Assembly (NCBI RefSeq): GCF_013033515.1
Contig: NZ_WQEG01000003.1
Span: forward strand, 1-64,000
Reading direction: 5' to 3'
DNA length: 64,000 bases
Source: Ruegeria sp. HKCCA6707
Lineage (GTDB): Bacteria; Pseudomonadota; Alphaproteobacteria; Rhodobacterales; Rhodobacteraceae
Shown: positions 46,337 to 54,666 of the stretch, one piece after another
Numbering within the stretch: the first letter of the stretch is position 1
Layout: every line of letters begins with the position of its first letter
The notes under the pieces: model-generated
The model's database searches: none
What the model saw: the letters and a program-made list of their open reading frames with translations, nothing else
What the model was told of the DNA's origin: nothing
Position numbers and translations under genes: made by a program

Positions 46337-47008
46337 ATGCCCAACGACACCCTGCCCGACCCGACCCAACTGACCAACAACACGTTTTCCACCAACACCG
46401 GTGGTCGGATCCTGCTGATCGCCTGCGGAGCACTTGCGCGCGAGATCCTTGATCTGAAAAACCGCAACGGCTGGGATCACATCGCGCTGACCTGCCTGCC
46501 CGCGATTTTGCACGTGCATCCCGAAAAGATCACGCAAGCGGTTGAGGACGCCATTGCCAAACACCGCGACAGCTATGAACAGGTCTACGTGGTCTATGCA
46601 GATTGTGGCACCGGCGGGATGTTGCAGAAGGCTTGCGAAAAGCTGAATGTCGAGATGATCCAGGGGCCACATTGTTATTCCTTCTTCGAAGGCAATGACA
46701 CCTTCGCGGCCCATGGTGAGGATGAGACCACGGCATTCTACCTGACAGATTTTCTGGCCCGTCAGTTTGACGCCTTTGTCTGGAAACCGCTGGGCCTGGA
46801 TCGTCATCCCGAACTGCGTGACATGTATTTCGGCAATTACACCAAGCTTGTCTATCAGGCTCAGACAGACGACCCGGAACTGACACGGCGCGCGCAGGAC
46901 TGCGCACAGCGCATGGGACTGGCTTTCGAGCGTCGCCTGACTGGCTATGGCGATCTGGAAACCACCTTGTCCGACTGGGCCGCCAGGCCGTTGTCCCAGA
47001 GTGAGTGA
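46337..47008 (+). CDS. DUF1638 domain protein
   Basis: This is a 223-residue protein of the DUF1638 family. Typical segments are ILLIACGALAREILDL near residue 25, LTCLPAILHVHPEKI, VVYADCGTGGML (conserved Cys) and GPHCYSFFEG. Several conserved cysteines and histidines hint at metal or cofactor binding, but I know of no proven biochemical function. Family members are often found near corrinoid carriers and MttB-type methyltransferases, as here. Its stop abuts the stop of the convergent sufE gene with no base between (TGA|TCA). Confidence 0.84.
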   Translation: MPNDTLPDPTQLTNNTFSTNTGGRILLIACGALAREILDLKNRNGWDHIALTCLPAILHVHPEKITQAVEDAIAKHRDSYEQVYVVYADCGTGGMLQKACEKLNVEMIQGPHCYSFFEGNDTFAAHGEDETTAFYLTDFLARQFDAFVWKPLGLDRHPELRDMYFGNYTKLVYQAQTDDPELTRRAQDCAQRMGLAFERRLTGYGDLETTLSDWAARPLSQSE

Positions 47009-47419
47009 TCAGGCGGTTGCCTGTGCAACCTCGCGAATGCGTTCGATCATCGCGCGCAGCCCGTTCGAACGCTGCGCCGACAGGTGATCGTTCAGACCAA
47101 GCCGCGCCAGCTCGGCGGCAGCATCGACACCAGGCACCTCGGCAACCGGCAACCCGTTATAAAGACAACGCAGAACCGCGATAAGCCCGCGCACAATCAA
47201 AGCATCACTATCGCCATCAAACCGGAAAACGCCCCCTTCAACAACGGGATGAAGCCAGACCTGGCTCGCGCAGCCATCAACCTTTGTTGCCGGAACCTTA
47301 AGCGCGTCATCCAATCGCTGCATCGCTTTGCCCTGATCGATCACATGGCGATAGCGATCTTCCCAATCGTCCAGAAACTCAAAATCTTCAACGATCTCTT
47401 CAAAGGCGGGCGTTGCCAT
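47009..47419 (-). CDS. sufE: SufE family sulfur-acceptor protein
   Basis: This is a 136-residue protein that accepts sulfane sulfur from the cysteine desulfurase SufS for iron-sulfur cluster assembly. The acceptor cysteine is Cys50 in KVDGCASQVWL. The N-terminal EEIVEDFEFLDDWEDRYRHVIDQG and C-terminal LSAQRSNGLRAMIERIRE are diagnostic. No other suf gene is in the window, so this copy stands apart from any suf operon. It is divergent from a lipoprotein gene. Confidence 0.92.
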   Translation of the reverse strand: MATPAFEEIVEDFEFLDDWEDRYRHVIDQGKAMQRLDDALKVPATKVDGCASQVWLHPVVEGGVFRFDGDSDALIVRGLIAVLRCLYNGLPVAEVPGVDAAAELARLGLNDHLSAQRSNGLRAMIERIREVAQATA

Positions 47420-47561
47420 GGTGCGGCTCTTTCTAGCGGTTCGTGTTCACAACTGAGACCTAGGCCCGCCTTTGCCGACTGTCCACCCCTTGCGCGGGTT
47501 TTCAAAGCTGCGGAATTAGGCTAATCCGGTGCGGGTGAATTAGTGCTAAATGTTGGGGCCC

Positions 47562-48086
47562 ATGTACAAAAATCTGTCCGCTCTGCTCGTTGCCACGGTT
47601 TTGCTTTCAGCCTGTGGAAATTGGGGCAACTCTCGGGCGAACCCCTCGAATTGGTTCGGACGCAGCGACCCTGCCCCGGTCGAGGTCTCGCCTGACGATG
47701 CCAACGCCCTGATCCCGCAAGACTCGGACAGTCTCGGATTGTTTTCACGGCCTGAGGCGCAAGACACCACCGTTCCTATTGCGATCATTGATGAGCTTCG
47801 CATCGACCCGACCCCACATGGCGCAATCATCTATGCGTCGGGAACCGCGATCCGCCAAGGTGCATTTGACGCCGAGTTGCGGCGCGTGGTCTCGGAAGAG
47901 AACACCGCAAACGGTATCATCGAGTATTCTTTCCGCGTGAACTATCCCGACTTCGCAACCCGCCAAGGCAGCGTGCAATCCCGCACGGTGTCGGATGCGG
48001 CAAATCTCAGCACGCAGGACTTGCAGGGTATTCGGCTGATCCGAGTGGTCGGGCAACAAAACGCGCTGGAATCACGCAGGCGCTAA
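47562..48086 (+). CDS. Putative lipoprotein, DUF3035-like position unassigned
   Basis: This is a 174-residue protein with a lipoprotein signal peptide MYKNLSALLVATVLLSACG (lipobox LLSAC, Cys18). The mature region begins with an Asn/Ser-rich linker and ends with a compact alpha-beta part (PIAIIDELRIDPTPHGAIIYASGTAIRQGAFDAELR). I do not recognise a named family with certainty and assign no function. An in-frame ATG four codons upstream exists, but the lipobox distance favours 47562. The stop is seven bases from the convergent rnd gene. Confidence 0.7.
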   Translation: MYKNLSALLVATVLLSACGNWGNSRANPSNWFGRSDPAPVEVSPDDANALIPQDSDSLGLFSRPEAQDTTVPIAIIDELRIDPTPHGAIIYASGTAIRQGAFDAELRRVVSEENTANGIIEYSFRVNYPDFATRQGSVQSRTVSDAANLSTQDLQGIRLIRVVGQQNALESRRR

Positions 48087-48093
48087 CCGCAAT

Positions 48094-49251
48094 CTATAAG
48101 CTGACAACCTCGACGGCCGAGCCTTTGGCCGCGAGGGCGATCTTACCTTCGCACAGCTTCAAAGCGTCTTCGCCAAACACTTCGAACCGCCATCCGGTCA
48201 TCGCGGGCACGTCGCGCTCTCCTGCCGCGATCTGATCCAATTCAGCACTTGAGGCAATCAGCTTGGCCGCAACGCCAGCGCTTTCGGTTTTGGATTTCAG
48301 CAAGACGCGCAGCAAATCCGCAAGCGCCGGGTTCACTTTCAGGTTTTCGCGGCTGTTGTCAGGTTTAGGCAATTGATCCGGTGGGCAATCCATACCCCGT
48401 TTGACTGCGGCCAGAATACCATCGGCGATCACCCCTTTACGGGCCTCGCGAAGCAACAGGCGCGACCGTCCCAAATCACCCATGGATTTCGGTTTGGTCG
48501 ATGCCATCTCGATCAAAGCATCGTCCTTGAAGACGCGGCTGCGTGGAACGTTGTTTTCCTGCGCGTGGGCCTCTCGGAAATGGGCCAACTCGCGCACCAC
48601 GGCCAGAAACTTTGCTGAGTTCGTACGTGTCTTGACACGGCGCCAAGCATCCTCGGGACGAATATCGTAGGTCGCCGGGTTGGTCAGGATCCGCAACTCT
48701 TCCGCCACCCAATGGCTGCGCCGTGACTTGTCCAACTGTGTTGCCAGATGTTCATAGATCTTGCGCAGATGCGTCACGTCGGCCAGTGCATAGGTTTTCT
48801 GCGCGTCAGTCAGCGGCCTGCGTGACCAGTCGGTAAAGCGCGAGGTCTTGTCGACACCTTCCTTGCAGATCTTGCGCACAAGCGTTTCATAGCCAACCTG
48901 CTCACCAAACCCACAGACCATGGCCGCGACCTGTGTGTCGAACATCGGTGTGGGAAAGATACCGGCCTCAACCCAGAATATCTCAAGGTCCTGGCGGGCT
49001 GCGTGGAACACTTTGACCACCGTGTCGTTCTGAAACAGCTGGTACAGCGGGTCGAGTGAGATGCCGTCGGCCAGCGGGTCCACAAGAACCGCACTGTCTG
49101 GGTCGTCCGAGGGATAGGCCAATTGCACCAAACACAGCTTGGAATAATAGGTCCGTTCACGCAGGAACTCGGTGTCTACGGTAACGTAAGGGTATTGTGC
49201 CGCCGTTTCACAGAAATCGGCCAGCTCTTGCGTGGTTGTCAGGGTTTTCAT
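48094..49251 (-). CDS. rnd: Ribonuclease D
   Basis: This is a 385-residue 3'-5' exoribonuclease that trims tRNA precursors. The DEDD-family exonuclease motifs are visible: VTVDTEFLRERTYYSKLCLVQLA (ExoI), VFHAARQDLEIFW (ExoII) and YALADVTHLRKIYEHL (ExoIII). An HRDC domain follows (about 215-290, FLAVVRELAHFREAHAQENNVPRSRVFKDDALIEMA). It is a single gene, separated from purN by 113 bases. Confidence 0.92.
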   Translation of the reverse strand: MKTLTTTQELADFCETAAQYPYVTVDTEFLRERTYYSKLCLVQLAYPSDDPDSAVLVDPLADGISLDPLYQLFQNDTVVKVFHAARQDLEIFWVEAGIFPTPMFDTQVAAMVCGFGEQVGYETLVRKICKEGVDKTSRFTDWSRRPLTDAQKTYALADVTHLRKIYEHLATQLDKSRRSHWVAEELRILTNPATYDIRPEDAWRRVKTRTNSAKFLAVVRELAHFREAHAQENNVPRSRVFKDDALIEMASTKPKSMGDLGRSRLLLREARKGVIADGILAAVKRGMDCPPDQLPKPDNSRENLKVNPALADLLRVLLKSKTESAGVAAKLIASSAELDQIAAGERDVPAMTGWRFEVFGEDALKLCEGKIALAAKGSAVEVVSL

Positions 49252-49364
49252 ACGCCGTGCTAGTCTTGGTTTTGCTTTAGATAACTGCCCGATTGTCCAT
49301 CCTCATCCCGAGCGCTGAGGGCGACCATAAGCCGAATATCGGGCGGGTGTAAATCACCCAAGGA

Positions 49365-49961
49365 TCAAGGCAGAAGAACGGGTGTCCTGTCCGCAACGGC
49401 AAAGCGGCGCAGCACCGCCGGATAGAGCTTGTGTTCCCAGGTCAGAACGCGGGCCGCCAAGCTTTCTGGCGTATCGTCTGGCGCGATCACAACCCGCGCC
49501 TGTCCCAGGATGGGGCCGTCGTCCAGCGCAGCTGTGACCTCATGGACAGTGCAGCCATGCTCTGCGTCGCCTGCCTCGATCGCCCGGGCATGAGTGTGCA
49601 GGCCCTTGTATTTCGGCAGCAGTGAGGGGTGAATGTTCAACATACGCCCCTGAAACTGTGAGACGAAATCGCCGGTCAGCACCCGCATGAACCCAGCCAG
49701 ACAAATGATATCGGGTCGCGCGGCCAGCAGCGGCTTGATCAACTCCGCCTCAAAGGCGGGACGATCACCCCTATAGGGTCGGTGATCCACCGCTGCCGTG
49801 GGGATGCCCCTGTCTGCGGCTTTCTTCAGGCCTCCGGCATTGGCGTCATTCGACAGCACCAGACACGGCCGCGCCGGGTGGTCGCCAACCATGCTGTCGA
49901 CCAGCGACACCATGTTCGACCCACCGCCCGAGAGCAGAATGGCGACGCGTTTTTGGCTCAC
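49365..49961 (-). CDS. purN: Phosphoribosylglycinamide formyltransferase
   Basis: This 198-residue enzyme transfers a formyl group from 10-formyl-THF to GAR in purine synthesis. Motifs are [17 protein letters not shown] (GAR phosphate site), [46 protein letters not shown] with the catalytic N-x-H, and [18 protein letters not shown] with the catalytic Asp. It overlaps purM by four bases and is its downstream partner. Confidence 0.95.
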   Translation of the reverse strand: MSQKRVAILLSGGGSNMVSLVDSMVGDHPARPCLVLSNDANAGGLKKAADRGIPTAAVDHRPYRGDRPAFEAELIKPLLAARPDIICLAGFMRVLTGDFVSQFQGRMLNIHPSLLPKYKGLHTHARAIEAGDAEHGCTVHEVTAALDDGPILGQARVVIAPDDTPESLAARVLTWEHKLYPAVLRRFAVADRTPVLLP

Positions 49962-51004
49962 AAGAGCTTACCCGCATAGGTCACGCCGGGCACATCCGTC
50001 ACCGCACCAATCCGGGCGACGGTCTCGCCAGCCTCGGTCAGCAACGTGGTCAGGGCATCGGCTTGTTCCGCTTCACAGACTACGATCATCCCGATCCCGC
50101 AATTGAAAGTCTTGAGCATCTCGGCTTCGGCAATTCCGCCCACCTGCGCCATCCAGCCAAAGACGGCAGGCAGATCCCAGCTGTCCAGATAGATCTTTGC
50201 GCCCAGCCCCTCAGGCAAGACCCGCGGCAGGTTCTCGGTCAGTCCACCACCGGTGACATGGGCCAGCGCGTGTACACCCCCGGCCCGGATCGCCGCCAAG
50301 GCCGGTCTTACATAAAGCCGCGTGGGCGTCAGCAGCGCGGCCCCCAGAGTGTCATCGCCGAACGGAGATGCGGCATCCCAGCCCAGGCCCGAAAGCTCGA
50401 CCAGTTTGCGCACCAGAGAATACCCGTTCGAATGCACCCCGTTCGAGGCCAGCCCCAGCAGAACGTCACCCGATGTCACGCCGTCGGGCAATGCGGCCCC
50501 ACGCTCCATCGCGCCGACCGAGAAACCGGCCAGGTCGAAGTCACCATCAGGATACATGCCGGGCATCTCGGCGGTCTCTCCACCGATCAAAGCGCAGCCG
50601 GATTGCGCACAGCCTTCAGCGATACCTTCGATGATGCGTGCCGCTGTGTCCGTATCCAGTTTGCCGGTGGCAAAATAGTCGAGGAAAAACAGCGGCTCGG
50701 CCCCTTGGCAGATCAGATCGTTGACGCACATGGCCACCAGATCGATGCCGACGCCATCGACCACGCCAGTATCGATTGCAATCCGCAGCTTGGTGCCGAC
50801 ACCATCCGTAGCGCCCACAAGAATCGGGTCGTCATATCCGGCCGCTTTCAGATCAAACAGCGCACCAAAGCCTCCCAGGCCGCTCATCACCCCCGGACGG
50901 TTGGTGCGTTTGGCCGCAGGTTTGATCCGGTCGACCAGAGCGTTGCCCGCATCAATATCCACACCCGCATCCGCATAGGTGATTCCGTTCTTGCCCGCTG
51001 TCAT
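49958..51004 (-). CDS. purM: Phosphoribosylformylglycinamidine cyclo-ligase
   Basis: This is a 348-residue ATP-dependent AIR synthetase of purine synthesis. Motifs are [71 protein letters not shown] and [16 protein letters not shown]. The start at 51004 ([14 protein letters not shown]) is preferred over a 32-codon upstream extension with no similarity. It is the first gene of purM-purN, about 107 bases from the divergent tRNA gene. Confidence 0.95.
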   Translation of the reverse strand: MTAGKNGITYADAGVDIDAGNALVDRIKPAAKRTNRPGVMSGLGGFGALFDLKAAGYDDPILVGATDGVGTKLRIAIDTGVVDGVGIDLVAMCVNDLICQGAEPLFFLDYFATGKLDTDTAARIIEGIAEGCAQSGCALIGGETAEMPGMYPDGDFDLAGFSVGAMERGAALPDGVTSGDVLLGLASNGVHSNGYSLVRKLVELSGLGWDAASPFGDDTLGAALLTPTRLYVRPALAAIRAGGVHALAHVTGGGLTENLPRVLPEGLGAKIYLDSWDLPAVFGWMAQVGGIAEAEMLKTFNCGIGMIVVCEAEQADALTTLLTEAGETVARIGAVTDVPGVTYAGKLL

Positions 51005-51111
51005 GGCCGACCCCTTGTGACTGTGTTGCGCGCGGGTTAGTCGATTGTGCGCCGTCATGCAACGGTCAGGCTTGACGCGGGGCCTGATCGTGATACCCAA
51101 GGCGCTCAGGC

Positions 51112-51188
51112 GGGCCTGTAGCTCAATTGGTTAGAGCAGAGCGCTCATAACGCTTTGGTTGGGGGTTCGAGTCCCTCCGGGCCTACCA
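51112..51188 (+). tRNA. tRNA with CAU anticodon, probably tRNA-Ile2 (or elongator Met)
   Basis: This is a 77-base cloverleaf: acceptor GGGCCTG pairs with CGGGCCT (two G-U), the anticodon stem is AGCG/CGCT, loop CTCATAA gives anticodon CAT, the T-arm contains GGTTCGAGTCC, and CCA is encoded. CAU tRNAs can be initiator Met, elongator Met or lysidine-modified Ile2. The initiator is excluded because its three G-C pairs before the anticodon loop are missing. The body resembles alphaproteobacterial Ile2 more than elongator Met, but this is a judgement. A possible -35 TTGACG lies at 51072-51077. Confidence 0.9.
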
Positions 51189-51347
51189 CGATCTCACCGC
51201 CGGTGACTGAGATTGGGATGACTATGCTCTGCATGGCTTTGATACGTCATCAGTGGTTCTGATCGAAATTTCGGCTGCAGCTGGTGCCGACTTGGCTTAT
51301 AAGGCGCCCAAACCAAAGGTTTTTTCGCCAATGAAACGAGCATTAGG

Positions 51348-51998
51348 ATGCTGATTTCCCACACAAAGAAGTTCATTTTCATCAAGACGACCAAGACTGC
51401 CGGTACATCTGTCGAGGTGTTGCTGCAAAAATACTGTGTGCCGCAGGGTTTCAGCTTTCCGGCCGATCCTTTTGACCAGATTGTCACCGACGCTGGTGTC
51501 GTTGGCGGTCGCGGTCCCAATCCCGAAACGCGCAATACCTGGTTTGCGCATATGACAGCATCCGAAATCAAGGCACTTGTTTCTCCAGAGATCTGGGATG
51601 GCTACACCAAGATCTGCAATATTCGGAACCCTTGGGACAAAACCGTATCCTTCTTTCACTTCAACAACCGCTCTGTTTCGTCCCTGCCGAAAGCCGAGAT
51701 CATTGCCAAATTCCGGGACTTCATGCGCAATTCGAATCGCAATGGTCGCGATACCCACATCTATTTTATCGATGGCGCGCCGGTTGCCGACGTGTACCTG
51801 CGCCATGAAAGACTGACGGATGATTTCAATCAACTTTGCGAGAAACTCGACTTGCAAACCGAAGAATTACCCCGCCTGAAAGGCCAATTCCGCGACAAGG
51901 AAAAGCTGCACTATCGTGACTATTACGATGATGAGCTACGCGATATGGTTGCGACGGTTTACGCCAGTGAGATCAAAGCCTTCGGCTGGGAATTCTAG
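51348..51998 (+). CDS. Sulfotransferase family protein
   Basis: This is a 216-residue protein with the sulfotransferase P-loop-like fold. The PAPS 5'-phosphosulfate loop is visible near the N-terminus (FIFIKTTKTAGTSVEVLL, about 9-26), and the 3'-phosphate-binding region is ICNIRNPWDKTVSFFHF (about 89-105). The pattern KTxKTAGTS is that of the small bacterial sulfotransferases that modify polysaccharides or other surface molecules. The acceptor is unknown. It lies alone between a tRNA gene and a sensor kinase. Confidence 0.78.
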   Translation: MLISHTKKFIFIKTTKTAGTSVEVLLQKYCVPQGFSFPADPFDQIVTDAGVVGGRGPNPETRNTWFAHMTASEIKALVSPEIWDGYTKICNIRNPWDKTVSFFHFNNRSVSSLPKAEIIAKFRDFMRNSNRNGRDTHIYFIDGAPVADVYLRHERLTDDFNQLCEKLDLQTEELPRLKGQFRDKEKLHYRDYYDDELRDMVATVYASEIKAFGWEF

Positions 51999-52020
51999 AT
52001 TCGCACACCGTTACGGCACT

Positions 52021-53340
52021 TTACCGAGCAATCACAATATCCGCACACAGCCCGCCCAGTTTCTGGCTTGCTCCCAAGCGCAAGGTGCCGCCATGGGCAC
52101 GGGCGATGTCGGCCACGATGGCCAACCCCAGACCAACACCGCTGCCTTGGTTCTGGTTGCGTGACGCGTCCAGACGGGTGAATGGTTTCACCGCTTCGGT
52201 GCGCTGTTCCAACGGAATGCCCGGTCCGTCATCTTCGACCCGTATACGCATGGACTTGTTGGTCACCGTCAGGCTGATCTCGGCCCGATCTCCGTACCGG
52301 ACGGCATTGCCGATCAGGTTCTCAACCGCCCGTCGCATCGCTGTGGGGCGCAGCATCACGTTGCCCTGCCCTTCGACCGAGACAAGCTCTGCCTTGTGAC
52401 CCGCCCGCTGGGCGTCATCGATGATCTGGCCCAACCATTCGACTGGATCAACCTCTTGCGGTGCGACCTCCGAGGCCCCGCGCGAAAACTCCAGAAACGC
52501 ATCCAGAAGCGACTGCATCTCGTCAACGTCTTTCAGCATCGGCTTGGCCTCGTCTTCCGGCAAGAGCGACAGCCCCAGTTTCAACCGCGTCAACGGTGTG
52601 CGTAAATCATGGCTGACGCCGGACAGAATCAATGTGCGCTGTTCGATTTGCCGTTCGATCCTCGCGCGCATGTCCAGAAAAGCGTTGCCCGCTGCGCGCA
52701 CCTCCAGCGCGCCACTGGGCGCATAAGGAACGGTTCTGCCGCGTCCAAAAGCCTGCGCCGCATCCGCCAAACGGGTAATCGGGCGCAGTTGGTTGCGCAT
52801 GTAGAGAAACGAGATCGAGGTCATTAGAATCCCAAAGGCAACCACCGTCACGATCAACTGATGTGGAGCCACAGGGGACAAGCGACGTCGGTCAAAGCTG
52901 AGTTCCAAAATCCCCAATGAGGTTTCGAAATACAGATGTGCCTCACGGCCATTTGGCAATGCCAGCGCAACAAGCTGCGGGTATCGTGCCGTCAAATCCG
53001 CATCGACCTGCGGGGCGATAAAGTCGTACCAACGCCTCCGCCCCTGATCGGGCACCTCACTCAGGCCCAGAAAACGGGCGCTCATCTGCAACGCGGCCAG
53101 ATCGGCCCGCGCGGCGGCGAGCGCTTGCTGCTGGGTTTCGACATCGGCCATCGCATCGAGAACAAGGTCAATCTCACGCGAGGTGCTATCAGTCATCTGC
53201 CCGGTCACATCCTCAAGATGTTTCTGCACAAAGGCGATCGAAACCACCAGCAGCACAACCACCACCGGCAGAACCAAAATCAAGGCGGCACGCGCGTAAA
53301 GGCTGCGCGGCATATAACGTTTGAGCCATTGCGTCCACAT
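52021..53340 (-). CDS. Two-component sensor histidine kinase, EnvZ-like
   Basis: This is a 439-residue membrane kinase. A membrane helix (about 17-38), a periplasmic domain of about 110 residues and a second helix (about 160-180) precede a HAMP linker (MRNQLRPITRLADAAQAFG). The phosphoacceptor is in LSGVSHDLRTPLTRL (HisKA H-box). The ATPase part has the N-box NLIGNAVRYGD, G1 box VEDDGPGIP and G2 box GSGVGLGLAIV. All kinase motifs are intact. No response regulator gene lies next to it on either side, so its partner is encoded elsewhere. The start is 45 bases from the divergent MBL gene. Confidence 0.88.
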   Translation of the reverse strand: MWTQWLKRYMPRSLYARAALILVLPVVVVLLVVSIAFVQKHLEDVTGQMTDSTSREIDLVLDAMADVETQQQALAAARADLAALQMSARFLGLSEVPDQGRRRWYDFIAPQVDADLTARYPQLVALALPNGREAHLYFETSLGILELSFDRRRLSPVAPHQLIVTVVAFGILMTSISFLYMRNQLRPITRLADAAQAFGRGRTVPYAPSGALEVRAAGNAFLDMRARIERQIEQRTLILSGVSHDLRTPLTRLKLGLSLLPEDEAKPMLKDVDEMQSLLDAFLEFSRGASEVAPQEVDPVEWLGQIIDDAQRAGHKAELVSVEGQGNVMLRPTAMRRAVENLIGNAVRYGDRAEISLTVTNKSMRIRVEDDGPGIPLEQRTEAVKPFTRLDASRNQNQGSGVGLGLAIVADIARAHGGTLRLGASQKLGGLCADIVIAR

Positions 53341-53385
53341 GAGCTAAACCCTAGCGAGCCACCCGGACAAGAGGAAGAGGTGACG

Positions 53386-54300
53386 ATGCAGGCCCCTGAT
53401 GATTTCAACCCTGTCCCGGGCCAGCCCGAGACGCTGTCGCCGGGGCTGCAAAGGATCCTGGCGCCCAACCCTTCGCCCATGACCTATCGGGGCACCAACA
53501 CGTATTTGCTGGGTACCGGCGACGTGATTGTCATCGATCCCGGCCCACAGAGCGCGCCGCATTTGCAAGCCATTCTGGATGCGATACAGCCGCATCAGCG
53601 CATCAGCCACATCATTGTCACCCATACCCACCTGGATCATTCTCCTCTGGCCGCCCCGCTTGCCGCCGAGACCGGTGCTCCGATTCTGGCCTTTGGCGCA
53701 GCGGGGTCCGGGCGCAGCGCGGTGATGACGGAACTGGCTCAAAACGGCTTGGTGGGCGGCGGTGAGGGCATCGACCATGCGTTTCGCCCCGATATCGAAC
53801 TGGACGATGGTGGAAAAGTCCAAGGCGACGGGATCACGCTTGAGGTGATTCACACGCCCGGGCATCTGGGCAATCATATTGCACTGGCCTGGGACGATAT
53901 CTGTTTTACCGCAGATCATGTGATGGGCTGGGCCAGTTCTCTGGTCTCACCACCAGACGGAGATCTGACCGATTTCATGGCAGCCTGCCACCAACTGCGC
54001 GCCCGCGACTGGTCGGTGTTTCACCCAGGCCACGGAGCACCGATCACTGACCCTGCAGGCCGCTTGGACTGGCTGATTGCCCATCGCCTGGAACGGGAAC
54101 GCCAGATCCTGACAGAGCTGGAGGATGGCCCAGCAGATGTTGGCCAATTGGCGCGGCGCATCTACAACGACACGCCAACGGCGCTTCTGCCAGCCGCCGA
54201 GCGCAATGTTCTGGCCCATCTTGTTGATCTGACGGGAAAATCCACCGTGGCACCGGTTGGCATTCTGTCTGCGCACGCGCGGTTCAAGCGCCTGAGCTGA
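53386..54300 (+). CDS. MBL-fold metallo-hydrolase with C-terminal winged helix (LACTB2-like)
   Basis: This is a 304-residue metallo-beta-lactamase-fold protein. The metal motif is THTHLDHS (His80, His82, Asp84, His85), with HTPGHLGNHIAL, TADHVMGWASSLVSPPDGDL and VFHPGHGAPI providing the remaining ligands. A C-terminal winged-helix part (about 225-300) follows. This layout is that of the LACTB2/RNase-like hydrolases; the substrate could be an RNA or a thioester and is not known. GGAAGAGG before the ATG at 53386 supports the start; an upstream extension overlaps the kinase gene and is not coding. Confidence 0.85.
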   Translation: MQAPDDFNPVPGQPETLSPGLQRILAPNPSPMTYRGTNTYLLGTGDVIVIDPGPQSAPHLQAILDAIQPHQRISHIIVTHTHLDHSPLAAPLAAETGAPILAFGAAGSGRSAVMTELAQNGLVGGGEGIDHAFRPDIELDDGGKVQGDGITLEVIHTPGHLGNHIALAWDDICFTADHVMGWASSLVSPPDGDLTDFMAACHQLRARDWSVFHPGHGAPITDPAGRLDWLIAHRLERERQILTELEDGPADVGQLARRIYNDTPTALLPAAERNVLAHLVDLTGKSTVAPVGILSAHARFKRLS

Positions 54301-54336
54301 TGCAAGATTTTTTGAGCGCCATCGCGTTTTATGCTC

Positions 54337-54365
54337 TGGACGCCGAAAATCCCTGTTGCTATACG
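54337..54365 (+). promoter_or_regulatory. Predicted promoter of the first tRNA-Asn gene
   Basis: -35 TGGACG (54337-54342), 17-base spacer, extended -10 TGC-TATACG (54360-54365), ten bases before the tRNA. The same promoter elements precede the second copy. Confidence 0.6.
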
Positions 54366-54375
54366 CGCTGAAAGT

Positions 54376-54450
54376 TCCGGCGTAGCTCAGCGGTAGAGCA
54401 GTTGACTGTTAATCAATTGGTCGTAGGTTCGATCCCTACCGCCGGAGCCA
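54376..54450 (+). tRNA. tRNA-Asn (GTT), copy 1
   Basis: This is a 75-base cloverleaf with acceptor TCCGGCG/CGCCGGA, anticodon loop CTGTTAA giving GTT, T-arm GGTTCGATCC and an encoded CCA. It is identical in sequence to the copy at 54580-54654. Confidence 0.97.
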
Positions 54451-54539
54451 ATTTCCAACATCATCTGTCACAAGACTCCGTCAAACCTGCGGTCGCATTG
54501 CGCCGTTTGCCAGGTGGTGAAAAAACTGAAATCCCCCTC

Positions 54540-54568
54540 TGGACGGCGTGAAAACAGGTTGCTATACG
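54540..54568 (+). promoter_or_regulatory. Predicted promoter of the second tRNA-Asn gene
   Basis: -35 TGGACG (54540-54545), 17-base spacer, extended -10 TGC-TATACG (54563-54568), eleven bases before the second tRNA. The promoter elements are conserved although the spacer and the sequence between the two tRNA genes have diverged. Confidence 0.6.
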
Positions 54569-54579
54569 GCGCGAACCGT

Positions 54580-54654
54580 TCCGGCGTAGCTCAGCGGTAG
54601 AGCAGTTGACTGTTAATCAATTGGTCGTAGGTTCGATCCCTACCGCCGGAGCCA
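54580..54654 (+). tRNA. tRNA-Asn (GTT), copy 2
   Basis: This 75-base gene is identical to copy 1, including the encoded CCA and the following ATTTCC. The pair with matching promoters indicates a tandem duplication with a unit of about 204 bases, after which only the functional parts stayed alike. Confidence 0.97.
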
Positions 54655-54666
54655 ATTTCCTTAGTT

